In this document: positions 15,295 to 22,511 of the stretch, piece by piece | Position numbering within the stretch: the first letter of the stretch is position 1 | Layout of the letters: each line of letters starts with the position of its first letter | Source of the DNA: a virus | Reading direction: 5' to 3' (one strand) | Length of the DNA stretch: 57,543 nt | Virus record (IMG/VR): IMGVR_UViG_3300021343_000001 | Location: 1-57,543 of that record | The notes under the pieces: model-generated | The model's input: the letters and a program-made list of their open reading frames with translations, nothing else | What the model was told of the DNA's origin: nothing | Database searches by the model: none | Program-made: the position numbers and the translations under genes

Positions 15295-17634
15295 ATGAGT
15301 GAGGCAGGGCAAGAGAAGGCGTTCAGGTGGGATACGGCAGCGGGTATCCTCCAGAACTTCGTAACGAAGATGGGCACGCAGCGTGCGCGCAAGCAGTCGA
15401 ACATGGTGGGCGAGCGCGTGTGGTTCACGCCTGCCCAACTCGACATCCTCGCACAACATGGTCTCGTCAAGCGCATCAACGGCGAACTCCCTGCCGACGC
15501 AGGCAGCAAGCCTGAAGTCGTCGCGAGCAATGACGTGGCTCCTGCGCTCGAACAGCAACTGCGCGACCTGAAGGTCAGGCAGAAGTTTCGCAAGGCAGGC
15601 ACCGCCGCGCGCAGGCAAGGCGGCGCGGTTGTCTGGATCACATGCGAGGGTGGCGGCGAGACATACGAGCCTCTCGATCTCTCGACGATCAAGCGAGTGA
15701 CGAACCTCGTCGTGATCGACTCGAGCGAGTTGTCTGTCGAGACGTTTAAGCCAAAGAGTGACGATGATCGCGTGCAGATCACGGCAGGTTACTACGTCGA
15801 CGAGCCACGTCGTGCGGATTATCGCGAGCCACTCGCCTACCGATACACGCCATCGCAGGGCGGTAAGGAGCGCGTGATCCATGCGTCGCGCCTGATCAAG
15901 TTCTATGGCGATGACGTGCCCGATCGCTTGCGTGATCAGTACCAGGGATGGGGAGCGCCCGCTGTCGAGGCTGTGTGGGGCACGCTCTCGTCTGCGCTGC
16001 TCGCGCTCGACGGCGGCGCTGAGATCATCTCCGAGATGGGGCTCACCGTCTTTCAGATCGACAACCTGAAAGAGATCCAGTCAGGTGGCGAGCAAGGGGG
16101 ACTCGGCTCGTGGATGGCGCTCGTGGCAGAAGCGAAGAGCACGCTTCGATCACTCCTGCTCGCTCCGGGTCAGTCCGTCGAGCGTCTCGACATGTCGGTC
16201 GCGGGATGGTCCGAGGTGTACGATCGCATCGCGCAGGAGCTGTGCGCAGAGGCGGCGATGCCTGTCACGAAGTTGTATGGTCAGGCGCCGGGCGGGCTCT
16301 CGACTGACGACGCGAGCGCGTGGCGCAACTGGTCGGCGCGCGTGAGCGATTACCAGGACGATCAGCTGATCCCCGCCTACCTCTACCTGCTCGATGTGTT
16401 GTGTGCCGCGAAGGAGGGGCCGTGCAAGGGCAAGCGCCCCGAGACGCTCGATGTGGAACTCGCGCCATACGAGGTGCCCACCGAACTCGAAGAAGCGGAG
16501 ATCGCCAACAAGTGGGGCTCGACCGTCAACACGCTCGTGCAGATGGGCATCATCGACGAGGACGAAGCGCGCGAAACGATGCGCCGCGTCAAGGGGATGC
16601 GACTGCAAGAAGAGGAGGTCGAAGACGACACGACGGGGCAAGAGACGCTCGCGGCGCTCATGGCGCAGGCGGGTGAGCAAGGCGCGACGCAGGAGCCGGG
16701 CGCACCCGTCGGTGGTGACATCGAGAAGGCTCAAGACGCGGCGCTCAACGGCGCTCAGATCACGGCTGCTGCTAACATCGTGTCGAGCGTGTATCAGGGG
16801 CTCTACCCCGCAGAGCAGGGCGCACAGCTCCTCATGCTCGGCAACCCGACGCTGACGCCCGAGCGTGCACGCGCGATCGTCGGCGCAGGCAACCCGCAGC
16901 CTGTTGATCAAGAGCAGCCTGTCGAAGACGCAATGCGCGTCGATCCCTACGCAGGCATCGACGACCCCAAACTCCCTGAGAACGTCAAGGCGCTCTCTCC
17001 CCGCAAGCGTGCCGCATTCGTCGAGGCGTTCAACAGCGCATATGAGGAGAGCGATGGTGACGAGGGCAAGGCGTTCGCCACGGGCTACGCAGCAGCGAAG
17101 CGCGTCGACTCGATGCGTCATGACTACGGCGCGCGCTCGATGTGCTTCGCGCTGATGCCAAGCGAGGAGGTCGCAGCAGCGTTCGCGCCGTTGTCCGAGA
17201 TCCCACAAGACGAATTGCACGCGACCTTGCTCTACTTGCCCGACGTGGCAGACGAGGAGGTCGATCGCGTGCTCGAGACGGTCGAGGCGTTCGCGAGCAA
17301 GCAAGCGCCCATGAGGATGCGCACATCTGGACCTGGTACGTTCATCAACGGCGACGCCATCGCGCGGATCATGCTGCTCGAGGGGCTCGGGTTGACCGAG
17401 ATGCGCACCGACCTCAAACGCGAGGTCGAGGACATCGACGCGCTCGGTCTGCAAACTCACGACTTTACGGCGCACATGACGCTCGGGTATCATGACCGCG
17501 CCGACTACCCCGCTGAGTTGCTCGCGCAGATGGCGATGGTGGAAACGGACGAATGGAGCGCAGGCGAGATCATCGCGTGGCGCAATGGCGACATCGTGGC
17601 GCACATGCCACTGAAAGGAGGAGAGGAGAGATGA
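15295..17634 (+). CDS. Portal protein (DUF1073) fused to ChaB-like and 2H phosphoesterase (Acb1-like) domains
   Basis: 779 residues, far longer than an ordinary portal (about 430-550). Residues 1 to about 440 are DUF1073 portal, starting with the usual NFVTKMGTQRARKQSN and including KLYGQAPGGLSTDDASAWRNW. A Glu/Gln-rich linker leads to a ChaB-like segment (about 560-603, LPENVKALSPRKRAAFVEAF). The C-terminus (about 615-775) is a 2H phosphoesterase with both HxT motifs: HATLLY (H642, T644) and HMTLGY (H727, T729). Pfam-era naming links DUF1073 proteins carrying this C-terminus to Acb1, which cleaves cyclic oligonucleotide signals of CBASS defence; activity in this protein is inference. Confidence 0.85.
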   Translation: MSEAGQEKAFRWDTAAGILQNFVTKMGTQRARKQSNMVGERVWFTPAQLDILAQHGLVKRINGELPADAGSKPEVVASNDVAPALEQQLRDLKVRQKFRKAGTAARRQGGAVVWITCEGGGETYEPLDLSTIKRVTNLVVIDSSELSVETFKPKSDDDRVQITAGYYVDEPRRADYREPLAYRYTPSQGGKERVIHASRLIKFYGDDVPDRLRDQYQGWGAPAVEAVWGTLSSALLALDGGAEIISEMGLTVFQIDNLKEIQSGGEQGGLGSWMALVAEAKSTLRSLLLAPGQSVERLDMSVAGWSEVYDRIAQELCAEAAMPVTKLYGQAPGGLSTDDASAWRNWSARVSDYQDDQLIPAYLYLLDVLCAAKEGPCKGKRPETLDVELAPYEVPTELEEAEIANKWGSTVNTLVQMGIIDEDEARETMRRVKGMRLQEEEVEDDTTGQETLAALMAQAGEQGATQEPGAPVGGDIEKAQDAALNGAQITAAANIVSSVYQGLYPAEQGAQLLMLGNPTLTPERARAIVGAGNPQPVDQEQPVEDAMRVDPYAGIDDPKLPENVKALSPRKRAAFVEAFNSAYEESDGDEGKAFATGYAAAKRVDSMRHDYGARSMCFALMPSEEVAAAFAPLSEIPQDELHATLLYLPDVADEEVDRVLETVEAFASKQAPMRMRTSGPGTFINGDAIARIMLLEGLGLTEMRTDLKREVEDIDALGLQTHDFTAHMTLGYHDRADYPAELLAQMAMVETDEWSAGEIIAWRNGDIVAHMPLKGGEER

Positions 17635-18107
17635 TACCAGTCATTATTGAGAGCCCGTTCGCGGGTGATGTCGAGCGAAACAAGGCGTACTTGCAGGAGT
17701 GTATCAGGCACGCGGTGCGCAATGGTGAAACGCCCTACGCATCCCACCAGATGCTCACCGACGCACTCGACGATCTCGATCCAGCAGAGCGCAAGTTGGG
17801 TATCGACGCAGGGCTCGCACTCGGCGATGTGATCGTGAGCGCGGGAGGCAAGCACATCTTTTATCTCGACCTCGAGATGTCAAACGGCATGTGCTACGCG
17901 CTCGAGCACGCAGCGTCGCTCGGGCGAACTGTCGAGTTCCGATGGCTCTCGGGGAGTCTGAGCGAATACACGATGGCTGCGGCGTTTCCTGCACGTTACA
18001 TTGTCGACGGAACGCCCATCGCCAAGACGCCGCTTTTCGGAGCTGCGCGTTCGCACTATCTCAAGGCCAAGATTCGACGAGACGCAAAGAAAGGAGGAGA
18101 GGAATGA
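17631..18107 (+). CDS. DUF7768/DUF4406-like nucleoside-deoxyribosyltransferase-fold protein
   Basis: 158 residues, behind AGGAGGAGAGGAGAG with ATGA overlap. The N-terminus IIESPFAGDVERNKAYLQEC, then GETPYASHQMLTDALDD and ERKLGIDAGLALGD, is the signature of the DUF4406/DUF7768 group, related in fold to nucleoside 2-deoxyribosyltransferases and SLOG proteins. The biochemical role is not established. It is the second nucleotide-fold protein in the genome after the one at 2132. Confidence 0.75.
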   Translation: MIPVIIESPFAGDVERNKAYLQECIRHAVRNGETPYASHQMLTDALDDLDPAERKLGIDAGLALGDVIVSAGGKHIFYLDLEMSNGMCYALEHAASLGRTVEFRWLSGSLSEYTMAAAFPARYIVDGTPIAKTPLFGAARSHYLKAKIRRDAKKGGEE

Positions 18108-18484
18108 TCTTTGATCTGGTGTACGAAGACAGCACCGACGAACCATGCGCTCGAGCGTGCAAGTGTGCGAGCATCCCATACGATAGCGCGAGGCTCGGCA
18201 AACTGCGCAACGAACTTCGCGCGCTGCTCAGGTGGGCAGACGCGAGCGACGAGAAGTGGACCGATGCGCGCAAGGCGCAAGTCGCGCAGCAGATGCATGA
18301 CCTCGAGCGGCGCATCGAGGCATACCACGAGATGGCGTGCGAGATCGCCTCGGTGTGCCCGCTGGCGCGCGTTGACTACGGGGTGGTGCATGGTGTGGCG
18401 CGTGAGATCCCGTTGCTGTTCGAGTTGCCCGAGTGGGCGCGCGAGGACGTCGACAGTGAGGACGCAGCGAGCGAGGAGGAGTGA
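18104..18484 (+). CDS. Hypothetical protein (126 aa)
   Basis: ATG 18104 behind AAGGAGGAGAGG. Helical centre (KLRNELRALLRWADA to AQQMHDLERRIEAYHEMACE), and several Cys in the N-terminus (CARACKC) that might bind metal; acidic C-terminal tail. Not recognised. Confidence 0.7.
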   Translation: MIFDLVYEDSTDEPCARACKCASIPYDSARLGKLRNELRALLRWADASDEKWTDARKAQVAQQMHDLERRIEAYHEMACEIASVCPLARVDYGVVHGVAREIPLLFELPEWAREDVDSEDAASEEE

Positions 18485-18771
18485 TGGAAGTCGAGATCGA
18501 GGAGTATGAACGCGAGGCAATGCGATTCTTCTGCGCTGCCAAACGATGGGGCGCACACGTCAAGATGGAGGCGCACTACTCGGGCGCACACTTCAGTCAT
18601 GACTTCGTTTACATCGAGGTTGGCGAGCGGTTCTGCTGCTGCTTCGAGAGGGATGGCTCGATCACCAGTTACCCGTGGGATTACAACGATTTCGAGTACG
18701 CGCTTCAGGATGCGAAGACGAGTGCGGATCGATGGCTGGCGAAGCATGAGAAAAACGAGGAGGAAGAGTGA
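18484..18771 (+). CDS. Hypothetical protein (95 aa)
   Basis: ATG 18484 overlaps the preceding TGA behind GAGGAGG. Alpha/beta: helix EYEREAMRFFCAAKRWG, strands DFVYIEVGERFCCCFERD with three consecutive Cys, C-terminal helix. Unknown. Confidence 0.7.
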   Translation: MEVEIEEYEREAMRFFCAAKRWGAHVKMEAHYSGAHFSHDFVYIEVGERFCCCFERDGSITSYPWDYNDFEYALQDAKTSADRWLAKHEKNEEEE

Positions 18772-18935
18772 CGCAGGATTACGTCTATGTGCTGTGCGGC
18801 GGCAAGTGGTGCCGCGCGGAGGTGCTCACGCATGACGAGCGATCGGTTACGATCATCCTCGGTGTTGCTGGCACGCCGCATCGTTTCGTCGTGAACAAGT
18901 CGAAGGTGCGATACGAGGAGCCGGGGGATGAGTGA
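18768..18935 (+). CDS. Small beta-rich protein (55 aa)
   Basis: GTG 18768 is four bases before the end of the previous gene, behind GAGGAGGAAGA, and the stop at 18933-18935 overlaps the next ATG at 18928. The sequence (DYVYVLCGGKWCRAEVLTHD, then VTIILGVAGTPHRFVVNKSKV) reads as a five-strand SH3-like barrel. Fills an otherwise empty 160-base gap in a tightly coupled operon. Confidence 0.65.
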   Translation: MTQDYVYVLCGGKWCRAEVLTHDERSVTIILGVAGTPHRFVVNKSKVRYEEPGDE

Positions 18936-19254
18936 CATTCTCGTGCGCGTGCCTCAAAAGGAGATCGCTCACTTTTGGGAGCCTATCTTCACCGATGAAA
19001 TAGCATGGTGGACGCTACCATGCCAGCCAGTGAGGTGCGGCAAGGGAGATCGGATCTGGTTTCAGATCGGGGATGAGGTGGTCGCGCGTGCGAGGATCTC
19101 ATGGATCGAGCACGCTACCAAGCGATGCGAATCTACCGGGCGCATCTGGCGCGGGGTGCACCTCGGATGGAGCGGCGGCGATCTGGAGCGGCTCGAGGTG
19201 CCGAGAGAAGGGAAGGGCTTGACGCGCGGCTTTATGTATTACGAGGAGGAGTAA
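18928..19254 (+). CDS. Possible ASCH/PUA-like fold protein (108 aa)
   Basis: The segment WWTLPCQPVRCGKGDRIWFQ, then IGDEVVARARISWIEHATK, has the strand pattern and GDRIWFQ turn of ASCH/EVE-type (PUA-superfamily) barrels, which bind modified bases or RNA. The match is by pattern only. Overlaps the genes on either side. Confidence 0.45.
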   Translation: MSDILVRVPQKEIAHFWEPIFTDEIAWWTLPCQPVRCGKGDRIWFQIGDEVVARARISWIEHATKRCESTGRIWRGVHLGWSGGDLERLEVPREGKGLTRGFMYYEEE

Positions 19255-19418
19255 TGAGCGAGGGTGATCCGGTCGAGGTGTGGACATACGGCGCGTGGCG
19301 TCCTGGCGTACTGCTCAAGCGCAGCGAGCAATGGTCTCACGTCAAGGTCATCGTTGATGATGACGAGCGCGTGTTCTGGGCAGCAAACAGGTTCGTTCGA
19401 GAAGTGGAGGTGAACTGA
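19254..19418 (+). CDS. Small beta-rich protein (54 aa)
   Basis: ATG 19254 overlaps the preceding TAA behind GAGGAGG. Strand-rich with WTYGAWRPGVLLK and SHVKVIVDDDERVFW; resembles a small SH3/Tudor-like barrel similar in layout to the 55-residue protein at 18768. Possibly a diverged duplicate. Confidence 0.6.
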   Translation: MSEGDPVEVWTYGAWRPGVLLKRSEQWSHVKVIVDDDERVFWAANRFVREVEVN

Positions 19419-19723
19419 TGGGCGCATATTCGAGTTATGTGGTGACATGGTGCAAGATTCTTGGTGTTAAACTTCAAGTGTATGTCGAAGGCAACATGTA
19501 CGAGTTTGTCGAGATCGAGCCAAATGATTGGATGGGGCGAGATATATCGTTGCAGTTGAGGCACGACGGCAACGGTCATTTCGTCGGCTTTTCGTGGGGG
19601 CACGCACCGGGTGAAAAGTACGAGTGGGAAGGAGCGTACAAACGCGCTGAACTTGAGGCGTGGTTTATCGAGAACGGCTTGCCCGATGGCACCGAAGTTG
19701 TCTCGATCGATTGGAGTCTTTGA
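19418..19723 (+). CDS. Hypothetical protein (101 aa)
   Basis: ATG 19418 overlaps the previous TGA, behind GTGGAGG. Alpha/beta with YEFVEIEPNDW and FVGFSWGHAPGEKY. Not recognised. Confidence 0.7.
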   Translation: MGAYSSYVVTWCKILGVKLQVYVEGNMYEFVEIEPNDWMGRDISLQLRHDGNGHFVGFSWGHAPGEKYEWEGAYKRAELEAWFIENGLPDGTEVVSIDWSL

Positions 19724-19725
19724 CC

Positions 19726-20472
19726 ATGCCACGTCGCAAGCCTCCCGCGCGCGAACTGACGAAGACCATCGAGCAGCAGTTCGCGCGCGACATTCTCAAA
19801 CTCATGACGCCCGCTCGCCAGCTCATGCGCGCGATGAAGGCAGCCGAGCGCCAGCGCAACGACGCGCTCGGTGATTCGGTCCGCGACCTCTCGAGCGCCA
19901 TCACCTCGTGGTTGCAAGGCATGATCAGCGACAAGGCCGCGCGCGCTGTCGCAGAGCGTCAGATGAAGCGCGTGGAGCGGTTCGGTCGACTCGACTTCGA
20001 GCGGTGGTCCGAGATGGTCGGCATTGATCCGAGAGAGGCGAAGGGGCGCGCTGCTGTTGCCGTCGATGCGATGATGGAGAACGCCATCCTCGAGTCCATG
20101 GGTTACATCAAGGACATCCCGGTGCAACTCGCGCAGCAGGTGAGCGATGAGTTCTCCAACGCGCTCCTGCTCGGGCAACGCGGCAAGTCGCTCGCCACGA
20201 TCTTCGAGGAGCGCCTCGGTGTCGCGGAGTCGAGGGCGAAACTGATCGCGAGAGACCAGAGCACGAAGGCGCTCGGCAACATGCAGAAGGCACGTCAGCA
20301 AGCGCTTGGCGTGACGAGGTATGAGTGGGTAACGGCGGGTGATGAGAGGGTGCGACCCTCGCACGCAGCGCTGAATGGCAAGGTGTTCGACTGGAACGAC
20401 CCGCCGCCCGAGGGGCACCCAGGCGAACCCGTTGCTTGCAGGTGCGTGGCTGCTCCGATCCTCGACGACTAG
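19726..20472 (+). CDS. Phage head morphogenesis protein (Mu gpF-like)
   Basis: 248 residues. The C-terminal 85 residues contain AKLIARDQSTKALGNMQKAR, then GVTRYEWVTAGDERVRPSHA, then GKVFDWNDPP and GEPVACRCVA, the hallmark of the Mu gpF / SPP1 gp7 minor head protein family, which acts at the portal vertex during assembly. ATG 19726 is chosen; longer readings overlap the preceding gene. Its TAG stop shares the palindrome CTAG (20469-20472) with the stop of the convergent gene. Confidence 0.85.
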   Translation: MPRRKPPARELTKTIEQQFARDILKLMTPARQLMRAMKAAERQRNDALGDSVRDLSSAITSWLQGMISDKAARAVAERQMKRVERFGRLDFERWSEMVGIDPREAKGRAAVAVDAMMENAILESMGYIKDIPVQLAQQVSDEFSNALLLGQRGKSLATIFEERLGVAESRAKLIARDQSTKALGNMQKARQQALGVTRYEWVTAGDERVRPSHAALNGKVFDWNDPPPEGHPGEPVACRCVAAPILDD

Positions 20473-20972
20473 AGTACTGATGCTGCCAGCAGTCGGGCAA
20501 GTGCTGCGCCGCCGTGCGAGCCAGGCAAGACCCCTCTCCTCTTCCATGTGTCGATGCACGTGTGTGTGCATCCCATGAACTCCGATGCGTGCCAGCCGAG
20601 TTTGCGCTCGAGCTTCTGCACGGTCTCGAAAGGTTCGTCATCCGGTGACATGTCCTCGAAGTCGATCTCGCCCGCGATAAGTTCGTTGACGAGCGGCACC
20701 CAGCAGGATGTCTCGCCCATGCCTGCGCCCTCCCACTTCTTCCACCTCGTGGGCGCTTGCAATCGCACGTTCATCTCCTCGATCGTCGGATAGGGCGGCC
20801 CGTTCTTCCCGACCTTGCCAATGCGCTGCTCCCTGATTGCCATCTCCTCTTCGTTGAGGTCGAGCCCCTCCCTGAATGCTCGAAGTTGCTCGCGCGTTGG
20901 TGGACGCCAGGAGAATCCCCAAATCTCCTCTGCTCGAATGATGCAACTGCGGATGTTACGAATCACGCCCAT
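20469..20972 (-). CDS. Hypothetical protein, last gene of a leftward block (167 aa)
   Basis: Start ATG at 20972 behind GGAGGAAGTGTC. Helical, with a WRPPTREQLRAFREGLDLNE segment and a KVGKNGPPYPTIEEMNVR segment; the C-terminus is basic. Not recognised. It converges on and shares four bases with the head morphogenesis gene. Overlaps the next leftward gene. Confidence 0.75.
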   Translation of the reverse strand: MGVIRNIRSCIIRAEEIWGFSWRPPTREQLRAFREGLDLNEEEMAIREQRIGKVGKNGPPYPTIEEMNVRLQAPTRWKKWEGAGMGETSCWVPLVNELIAGEIDFEDMSPDDEPFETVQKLERKLGWHASEFMGCTHTCIDTWKRRGVLPGSHGGAALARLLAASVL

Positions 20973-21349
20973 GACACTTCCTCCAGCCCTCGCGTCCTGT
21001 CGCTCTCGATGGTCGCCACGCATTGTGCGTGCGCTGCCTTGACGAATTGGCGCTCACGCGCAGCGCAGTCAGCGATCTCGTACCAGTGCGCACGCGTCTT
21101 GCCCCAGGTAGATTCCGCGAGCGCGACCGCCTCGCGCCTGCGACGGTCGAGGAAGTCGGCGTACTTGTCGAGCCCCACAACGCACCCGTCCGGGTCGTCG
21201 AAGATCGTCGTCGAGCACACGGCCATGATGCCGCCCCAGCCCTTGCGATAGTGGCGCTCGCGCGTTGCCTTGCTCGCAGGCTCTCCCATCGTCTGCACCC
21301 ACGCTTGCACGCGCTCCCTGATGCATGTCGTCAATTCAGCGTTTCTCAT
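20963..21349 (-). CDS. Hypothetical helical protein (128 aa)
   Basis: ATG 21349 behind AAGGAGAGGACAAC. Charged helices with ERHYRKGWGGIMAVCSTTIF and DFLDRRRREAVALAEST. Member of the five-gene leftward block 20469-22310, overlapping both neighbours. Unknown function. Confidence 0.75.
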   Translation of the reverse strand: MRNAELTTCIRERVQAWVQTMGEPASKATRERHYRKGWGGIMAVCSTTIFDDPDGCVVGLDKYADFLDRRRREAVALAESTWGKTRAHWYEIADCAARERQFVKAAHAQCVATIESDRTRGLEEVSWA

Positions 21350-21570
21350 GTTGTCCTCTCCTTGTAGTACCTCGCGCGAGACCAGAATGCCTTGCCTTGC
21401 TTGTTGATGGCATCGACCTTCGCACGCTTGCGAGTGATGGTATCGTAAATCCTCATGCCCCCTCGAGCTTGCGCGACGCACTCCGAGAGGCTATCGCTGC
21501 TCATGACATCGACCCAGCGCCACGCATTGTTTAGCGCGCGGCGCTGGAGAATGAATCGTTCACCAGTCAT
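21346..21570 (-). CDS. Hypothetical small basic protein (74 aa)
   Basis: ATG 21570 overlaps the upstream gene. Two amphipathic helices and a basic centre (YDTITRKRAKVDAINKQGKA). Not recognised. Confidence 0.7.
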   Translation of the reverse strand: MTGERFILQRRALNNAWRWVDVMSSDSLSECVAQARGGMRIYDTITRKRAKVDAINKQGKAFWSRARYYKERTT

Positions 21571-21925
21571 CGCGTCGGCTCTCCATCTCCTGCACGTATG
21601 CTTCGTGCGCGATCCTGTCGGCTTCGAGTTCCGCTCGGTGCCATTCGTTGAGGTTGCGATCATACTCTCGTGAGTCCTCGCGATCCTGCCTCGTCTGCTT
21701 GCCGTATCCCTGGCACGCTCCGCATTCGATCCCGTAGTCGTGCCTCGCGCCGCCGCACACCTCACATTCACGGATCTCGAACGCCTTGGTGATTTTCCTG
21801 ATGGCATGTGTCTTGATGGCGTCGTCTTTGACTTCCTCGAGCCATTCGAGCGCCTCGAGCGGGTTGCCTTGCTCGAACGCTTCGTCGAGCGCGTCTTTGA
21901 TGATGTCTTTGTCTTGCTTGCTCAT
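21560..21925 (-). CDS. DnaJ-type zinc-finger-like acidic protein (121 aa)
   Basis: The first 50 residues are acidic helices; then CEVCGGARHDYGIECGACQGYG gives two CxxCxG-type knuckles as in the DnaJ central zinc finger (half of a normal DnaJ set), followed by a long charged helix. No J domain is present. ATG 21925 has the 16-base leader hairpin (21927-21942) in front of it, one of four such genes. Confidence 0.75.
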   Translation of the reverse strand: MSKQDKDIIKDALDEAFEQGNPLEALEWLEEVKDDAIKTHAIRKITKAFEIRECEVCGGARHDYGIECGACQGYGKQTRQDREDSREYDRNLNEWHRAELEADRIAHEAYVQEMESRRDDW

Positions 21926-21926
21926 G

Positions 21927-21942
21927 TCTCGCTCCTTCGAGT
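21927..21942 (-). promoter_or_regulatory. CsrA/RsmE-type SD hairpin leader, copy 1
   Basis: Leftward RNA reads ACTCGAAGGAGCGAGA. CTCG and CGAG pair, leaving AAGGAG, the Shine-Dalgarno, as a six-base loop. ANGGAN in a hexaloop is the recognition shape of CsrA/RsmE. The start codon of the 121-residue gene follows one base later. The same 16 bases occur at 22313, 49100 and 49455. Confidence 0.65.
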
Positions 21943-21956
21943 GTGGTTGCACCTCA

Positions 21957-21987
21957 AAAGCCCGCCGGGCTTGCGCCGGGCGGGCTA
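21957..21987 (-). terminator. Rho-independent terminator of the leftward 99-aa gene
   Basis: In leftward RNA AGCCCGCC (21986-21979) pairs with GGCGGGCT (21966-21959), with further inner GC pairs, and is followed by a short T run (CTTTTGAGG). It lies between the 99-residue gene and the next leftward gene. A near copy occurs at 49141-49168. Confidence 0.75.
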
Positions 21988-21990
21988 GTG

Positions 21991-22010
21991 CTGGTCTGGT
22001 CTGGTCTGGC
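21991..22010. repeat. Four tandem CTGGT-type pentamers
   Basis: CTGGT is repeated three times and followed by CTGGC, immediately after the stop codon of the leftward 99-residue gene and before its terminator. Too short to say whether it is functional. Confidence 0.7.
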
Positions 22011-22310
22011 TCACGCCGCCGTAAGGCAGTTGATGAAGTCTCGGTGCGCTTCGCTGTGTGCGTAGGCGCGAGCCATGGTGTAGAGGTCGCCCGCCTTGCC
22101 GGTGAAGGCGATGTCGGTGAAGACCGCCTCGAAGGTCTCGAGCGCCGTGTTGTAGTTGTCCTCGAGGCGGCTGTCGAAGTTGTCAGCGCAGTAAACGGCG
22201 GATGCCTCGCGAGCGGTGCGGAAATAGAGCCCTTCGTTCGCGCAATCGCGGAGGTAGGTGATTGCTTCGGTGCGGATTGCTTCGAGTGCTGCGGTAAGTT
22301 CGTTGTTCAT
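22011..22310 (-). CDS. Hypothetical acidic protein (99 aa), first gene of the leftward block
   Basis: ATG 22310 is preceded by the 16-base leader hairpin and a TTGACG-N17-TAAGTT promoter. Acidic, aromatic-rich helical protein (NFDSRLEDNYNTALETFEAV). It is followed by a terminator, so this gene may be expressed more than the four genes behind it. Its size, acidity and control region resemble those of the 88-residue gene at 49187, although I cannot align the proteins with confidence. Confidence 0.75.
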   Translation of the reverse strand: MNNELTAALEAIRTEAITYLRDCANEGLYFRTAREASAVYCADNFDSRLEDNYNTALETFEAVFTDIAFTGKAGDLYTMARAYAHSEAHRDFINCLTAA

Positions 22311-22312
22311 TT

Positions 22313-22328
22313 TCTCGCTCCTTCGAGT
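22313..22328 (-). promoter_or_regulatory. CsrA/RsmE-type SD hairpin leader, copy 2
   Basis: Same 16 bases as at 21927: CTCG-AAGGAG-CGAG with the Shine-Dalgarno in the loop, ending two bases before the ATG of the 99-residue gene. Confidence 0.65.
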
Positions 22329-22362
22329 TGTTGCGTGGGTCATTCCCTCGCTGACAAGAACC

Positions 22363-22391
22363 AACTTAGAGCACCTCCCCTCATGCGTCAA
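22363..22391 (-). promoter_or_regulatory. Leftward sigma70-like promoter for the 99-aa gene
   Basis: On the minus strand TTGACG (22391-22386), 17 bases, TAAGTT (22368-22363). The predicted start near 22356 gives a leader of about 45 bases that contains the SD hairpin. The -35 box is embedded in the 15-mer shared with 49526-49540. Confidence 0.6.
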
Positions 22392-22400
22392 TATAAAAAA
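22386..22400. promoter_or_regulatory. Shared AT-rich operator-like 15-mer, copy 1
   Basis: CGTCAATATAAAAAA occurs here and, identically, at 49526-49540, each time covering the -35 box of a leftward promoter with a CsrA-type leader. In a GC-rich genome a shared AT-rich 15-mer at matching positions suggests a protein-binding site. The XRE-like protein at 49605 is the obvious candidate. Confidence 0.5.
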
Positions 22401-22511
22401 CATCAACCCATGATAAAAAATATCGACCGATCATGAGGAGGGGCAATCTGTTGCCCGTATGTCGTGGCACCCCTATTTTGCATGAGGGAAAGTCATCGCT
22501 CCGAGGGATGC

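Noticed and set aside
20757-21988. Rightward open frames opposite the leftward block at 20.5-22.3 kb
   Set aside because: The leftward frames have ribosome sites, four-base overlaps and a zinc-finger motif; the rightward frames have none of these.
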